Shown here: positions 6,301-9,186 of the stretch, one piece after another
How positions within the stretch are numbered: the stretch's first letter is position 1
Layout of the letters: each line of letters opens with the position of its first letter
Source: Bacteroidales bacterium
GTDB lineage: Bacteria; Bacteroidota; Bacteroidia; Bacteroidales; Muribaculaceae
Assembly (NCBI GenBank): GCA_030526455.1
Contig: JAUNCU010000099.1
Location: 1 to 9,186, forward strand
DNA: 9,186 nucleotides
Direction: 5' to 3'
Made by a program: the position numbers and the translations under genes
The notes under the pieces: generated by a model
Databases searched by the model: none
The model's input: only the letters and a program-made list of their open reading frames with translations
Told to the model about the DNA's origin: nothing

Positions 6301-8969
6301 TTTCGTCCGCTATTTGCGATTAAGTTAGTAAGTTTATCGTTGAAAGTTTTGTTGGCCTTGAGTTGGCTAATAGTCATGTGCATGCGGTAGCGCCAGTAGT
6401 GGCGAGGGTTGGCGGGGATGTTGATGCGTTCGGCATCGGCATCGGCCAAGCGGAAGTTCTCGTCGATCGAGAGCCAGTCCTGAAGCGAGAGCAGGCACAG
6501 CATAGAGGGCGAGTTGAGATGGTTCACCACCACCTGCTCGGCCACGTCGCCTGGCAGTGGATGAGGAGCGGGTCCTTGCTTCCAGAGCACGGCGTTGAAG
6601 TATTCCTGAGTGAGGGTGTAGTCTTCATCCCACCACTGGCGCAGTGTGGGCATATCGTGGGTGGAGATGGTGCTTACCGAGCGGTAAGGATTGCTCTGGA
6701 GCACACCGAATTTCACCTTCACATCCTTAGGCATCGACTGGATTTCGAGGCTGAGAATGCGCAGTTGGTCGATCACCCAGGGCACACAGTCGGGCACCAT
6801 ACCGAGGTCTTCGGCACACACCAGCATGCGGGTGGCTTCCACCAGGCGAGGCAGTTTCTTCATGGCTTCAGAATACCAGTCGTTGTTGCGACGGTAGAAG
6901 TAGTCGTTGTAGAGGCGGTTGAAGGCTTCCTTGTCGCCCTGCCAGAGTGCTTCGTAGATGAAGTCGTGCTGCACCGAGATGCGTGGGTGATACAGGTTAG
7001 GATTCTTGCGGTCGCGCAGGAAGAGCACGTTGCTCACCAGCGACATGAGTGCTTCGGCCACGTTCTTGCCATCCTGGTCGGCATCCTTGAAGGCAGCCTC
7101 AATCTTGCGCTGAGTATTATACTCTGGCTTGAGGCGCCACATGTCGTCGTGGTTGTGGTCGAGATATTTTTCCTTGATTTCTTGAGCGCGGGCGCCGAAG
7201 GTGCGGTCGAGCACCCAGTCGGTGATGAATGGCTCAAGCATGTAGTCCTGGAAGTTGAGGCCGTAGCCCTGGATTTCTTCACGGCTCATGCCCAGTGCGG
7301 GAGAGAACTGGCCGAGCAAGCCGTAGACGGCGTCGATAGGAATTTCCCAGATGCGGAAGAAGCCCAGCACGTGGTCGATGCGGTAAGCGTCGAAGTATTC
7401 AGCCATCTTGCTGAAGCGCTTCACCCACCACGAGCAGCCGTCGGCAATCATTTCGTCCCAGTTGTAGGTGGGGAAGCCCCAGTTCTGGCCGTTGGTTGAG
7501 AAGGCATCGGGTGGTGCACCGGCCTGGCCGTTGAGGTTGAAGTAGCGAGGTTCTACCCATGCTTCCACACCGTCGCGGCTGATGCCGATGGGGATATCGC
7601 CCTTGAGGATCACGCCTTTCTTGCGCGCATATTCGTGAGCGCCACGCATCTGCTGGTCGAGGCAGAATTGCACGAAGTACCAGAACGCCACCTTCTTGTA
7701 TTCGCTGGTGCGGCTGTTGGCCATTGCTTCGCGTTCGCTTTCGTCGAAGGTGTGGTGGTCGGGCCACTGGCTGAATGTGGCAGTGCCGTAGAGGTCGCGG
7801 TAGTGGCTGAATGCTGCGTAGGGCACGAGCCAGTCTTTGTTGCCGTCGAAGAAGGTCTTGAAGGCCTTGGTGCGCATCATCTTGGCGCCTTCCTGCTCGA
7901 AGATTTCGTGCAGATAGCCACGCTTGGCAGCGTTCACGCGCTCATAGTCGATTTGTGGCAGCGCGTTCAACTCGTGCTGCAGGGCAGCGTAGTAGTTGGC
8001 GCGTTCCTTGTCGGCGAGCGCTGGAAGTTGGCGAAGGTCGGTGTATTGTGGATGCAGCGCGTAGATGCTGATGCTATTGTAAGGATAAGAGTCCTGCCAA
8101 GTGCCAGTGATGGTGCTGTCGTTGATAGGGAGCACCTGGAGCGCGCGTTGGCCGGTAGAAGCGGCCCAGTCGATCATCTCCTTGAGGTCGCCGAAGTCGC
8201 CCACGCCGAAACTGCCCTCGGTGCGGAGCGAGAACACAGGCACCACGGTACCAGCCACACGCCATGGGGCGATGGCAAAGCGAGCCTCGTCGAGTTCGTA
8301 AACCACAGCGTCGCCCTTCTTCAACTCGGGCAGCACAACGGTGCGGTTGCCGTCCTCTTCCCAGAGCACCTTGCTATTGTCGGCGGTGTCGTAGGCCACG
8401 AATTTGAATTCAAGCACGCGCGAATTGAGCGTAGTGGCGTCGATGGTCACTACCCACTCGTTGTGGGCGTGTTCCACCATGGCAGTGGCCTTGTTGAGCG
8501 CCCAGTTGCCCAGGGCTGTGCCGCCGCCCACGATGGCGAGTTTCTGGTTGGCGCCCAGTTGTGGAGCGCGCACCTTCAGCATCACGGTGAAGCCATAGGT
8601 GGTGGCAGGGGCCACGAGAATTTCGCGACGGGCGCCACACTCGGTGAACGCCGAACTGTAGAGGTAACTGTTTTCTGGATTGTCGATCCAGTGGTCGTAG
8701 GTGGTGATTCTGGTCGACTTCACGGCCGAAAGGTCGAGGCGGTGAGCCTGCACGAGCCACTCGTGGCGCACCATCACGCCGGCGCGTTCCACGCTGTAGT
8801 AATAGTCGACAGCGCCCGAAACCTCGGCTGCGGTAGTGATTTCGCAACTCCAGTTACGGCCGTCGATAGTGCCCATCGAGTGACGCTTCACGGCGCCATC
8901 GGCAAGCACATTGAGCACGATTTCTTCTCCGAAGATCGTTTGATACTCAAGAACGAATGTTAGTTTCAT
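6297..8969 (-). CDS. malQ: 4-alpha-glucanotransferase (amylomaltase, GH77, DPE2-like, tandem CBM20)
   Basis: This enzyme transfers alpha-1,4-glucan segments between maltodextrins and releases glucose, the cytoplasmic step of maltose and maltodextrin use. The 890-residue protein has no signal peptide. Two CBM20-like starch-binding modules come first (about 1-115 and 118-232); the second carries the typical GGGTALGNW pattern near 148-156. The GH77 barrel follows from about 240. Visible motifs are KGDIPIGISRDG (456-467), GAPPDAFS (484-491), the nucleophile D532 in YRIDH, the acid/base E720 in CAEDLG and the stabilising D772 in STHDMP. D532 and E720 lie 188 residues apart, against 47 in Thermus aquaticus MalQ (D293, E340), so about 140 residues are inserted there. 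Tandem CBM20 plus this insertion is the plant DPE2 layout. The ATG at 8969 is preceded by A-rich sequence without a Shine-Dalgarno. The TGA overlaps the next start. Confidence 0.95.
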   Translation of the reverse strand: MKLTFVLEYQTIFGEEIVLNVLADGAVKRHSMGTIDGRNWSCEITTAAEVSGAVDYYYSVERAGVMVRHEWLVQAHRLDLSAVKSTRITTYDHWIDNPENSYLYSSAFTECGARREILVAPATTYGFTVMLKVRAPQLGANQKLAIVGGGTALGNWALNKATAMVEHAHNEWVVTIDATTLNSRVLEFKFVAYDTADNSKVLWEEDGNRTVVLPELKKGDAVVYELDEARFAIAPWRVAGTVVPVFSLRTEGSFGVGDFGDLKEMIDWAASTGQRALQVLPINDSTITGTWQDSYPYNSISIYALHPQYTDLRQLPALADKERANYYAALQHELNALPQIDYERVNAAKRGYLHEIFEQEGAKMMRTKAFKTFFDGNKDWLVPYAAFSHYRDLYGTATFSQWPDHHTFDESEREAMANSRTSEYKKVAFWYFVQFCLDQQMRGAHEYARKKGVILKGDIPIGISRDGVEAWVEPRYFNLNGQAGAPPDAFSTNGQNWGFPTYNWDEMIADGCSWWVKRFSKMAEYFDAYRIDHVLGFFRIWEIPIDAVYGLLGQFSPALGMSREEIQGYGLNFQDYMLEPFITDWVLDRTFGARAQEIKEKYLDHNHDDMWRLKPEYNTQRKIEAAFKDADQDGKNVAEALMSLVSNVLFLRDRKNPNLYHPRISVQHDFIYEALWQGDKEAFNRLYNDYFYRRNNDWYSEAMKKLPRLVEATRMLVCAEDLGMVPDCVPWVIDQLRILSLEIQSMPKDVKVKFGVLQSNPYRSVSTISTHDMPTLRQWWDEDYTLTQEYFNAVLWKQGPAPHPLPGDVAEQVVVNHLNSPSMLCLLSLQDWLSIDENFRLADADAERINIPANPRHYWRYRMHMTISQLKANKTFNDKLTNLIANSGRK

Positions 8970-9030
8970 GTTGTTTTATATAGTTTTGTTTAATTGATTT
9001 TCAAAGCATAGTTTTCCAAACTATTATCTT

Positions 9031-9077
9031 ATGTGTAAAATTACAAAATCTATCGCCGCCAGGCGATATTTACACAT
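9031..9077 (-). promoter_or_regulatory. Stem-loop in the malQ operon leader
   Basis: On the minus strand an outer 9-bp arm ATGTGTAAA (9077-9069) pairs with TTTACACAT (9039-9031). A directly stacked inner 7-bp arm TATCGCC (9068-9062) pairs with GGCGATA (9057-9051) across the loop TGGC. Eleven unpaired bases (9050-9040) form a one-sided bulge. If transcription starts near 9080 this hairpin forms the very 5' end of the mRNA, about 60 bases before the malQ start codon. It could stabilise the message or be regulatory. It lacks a terminal U-run and so is not an obvious intrinsic terminator. Confidence 0.45.
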
Positions 9078-9085
9078 TAATAAAG

Positions 9086-9119
9086 CAAAAATAATCTATG
9101 CAATCGTTTGCACCTCAAG
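9086..9119 (-). promoter_or_regulatory. Candidate Bacteroidetes-type promoter of the malQ operon
   Basis: On the minus strand, 9093-9086 reads TATTTTTG, an exact match to the Bacteroidetes -7 consensus TAnnTTTG. Twenty-two bases upstream, 9119-9116 reads CTTG, one mismatch from the -33 element TTTG. Transcription would start around 9082-9077, giving a leader of about 110 nt before the malQ ATG. The boxes are seen directly, while promoter function is inferred. A weaker alternative lies downstream: TTTG at 9047-9044 and TAGTTTG at 9023-9017, with one spacer base missing in the second box. Confidence 0.45.
9099..9112. promoter_or_regulatory. LacI/GalR-type operator palindrome in the malQ promoter
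   Basis: The plus strand reads TGCAATCGTTTGCA. Its 5-bp arms TGCAA and TTGCA flank a central CG, and 12 of 14 positions are symmetric. The layout TGCAAnCGnTTGCA is typical of operators bound by LacI/GalR-family repressors, which often control maltose and maltodextrin genes. It sits between the candidate -33 and -7 boxes, where a bound repressor would block RNA polymerase. The palindrome is observed; binding by a LacI-family protein is inferred, and no regulator gene is in the window. Confidence 0.5.
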
Positions 9120-9186
9120 AGCAATTCCCGCAGCCTTCAGTTTTTTCGCATTCCACAGGCCGAAAATTCGCCGCAGGTTTTGAGAA
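9115..9186 (-). CDS. Possible 3' end of an unidentified upstream gene (partial)
   Basis: The minus strand is open from the window edge to a TGA at 9117-9115 and would encode 23 residues ending CEKTEGCGNCS. The three closely spaced cysteines near the C-terminus would suit a metal- or Fe-S-binding tail, but I do not recognise the protein. This frame is preferred because it stops before the candidate promoter and operator of the malQ operon. A second minus frame stays open to a TAG at 9098-9096, and a plus-strand frame from an ATG at 9098 is open to the edge; both run through the operator palindrome. With only 72 bases visible the choice is weak, and the stretch could be non-coding. Confidence 0.3.
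   Translation of the reverse strand, partial: FSKPAANFRPVECEKTEGCGNCS

Noticed and set aside
7635..8963. A 442-codon plus-strand open frame antisense to malQ
   Set aside because: It has the same cause as the frame opposite pulA. The sense strand encodes a clear GH77 enzyme with all catalytic residues.
9098..9186. A possible divergent plus-strand gene starting at ATG 9098
   Set aside because: It would begin inside the operator palindrome with no plus-strand promoter seen. Only 29 codons are visible, and the minus-strand frame ending before the promoter is a simpler reading.

Overview
The window suggests a Bacteroidales genome, perhaps Prevotella- or Muribaculaceae-like. The evidence is a Sus-type GH97 alpha-glucosidase, a DPE2-like MalQ with tandem starch-binding modules, gene starts preceded by A-rich sequence without Shine-Dalgarno motifs, and a candidate promoter of the TAnnTTTG type. 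The coding regions are GC-rich with many G/C third positions. Genus cannot be fixed from the sequence alone.

Layout, read along the minus strand (right to left). At the far right (9115-9186) lies what may be the 3' end of an unidentified upstream gene. Then come a candidate promoter (9086-9119) with a LacI/GalR-type palindrome in its spacer (9099-9112) and a leader stem-loop (9031-9077). These are followed by four enzyme genes in one direction: a cytoplasmic 4-alpha-glucanotransferase (malQ, 6297-8969), an exported GH97 alpha-glucosidase (susB-like, 4120-6300), an exported type I pullulanase (pulA, 2131-4035) and an exported neopullulanase/alpha-amylase (susA-like, 260-2104). malQ and the GH97 gene overlap by ATGA, and pulA and the susA-like gene are 26 bp apart. 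Between the GH97 gene and pulA there is an 84-bp gap holding a strong terminator-like hairpin. A strong hairpin with a U-tract closes the unit at 132-197. The left 130 bases hold a short palindromic repeat and a possible insertion-sequence relic, with no gene. No stretch over 300 bases lacks a gene.

Together the genes make up a starch/glycogen/maltodextrin-degrading pathway. The susA-like enzyme would cut alpha-1,4 bonds, pulA alpha-1,6 branch points, and the GH97 enzyme would release glucose from chain ends, all in the periplasm. MalQ would rework imported maltose and maltodextrin in the cytoplasm. The outer-membrane binding and import proteins (SusC/D/E/F), the surface amylase SusG and the regulator SusR are absent here. 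The most notable points are the LacI-like operator placed inside the promoter, the terminator-like hairpin within the operon, and translational coupling of a cytoplasmic to an exported enzyme. The enzymes themselves belong to well-known families, and I did not find a new enzyme system.
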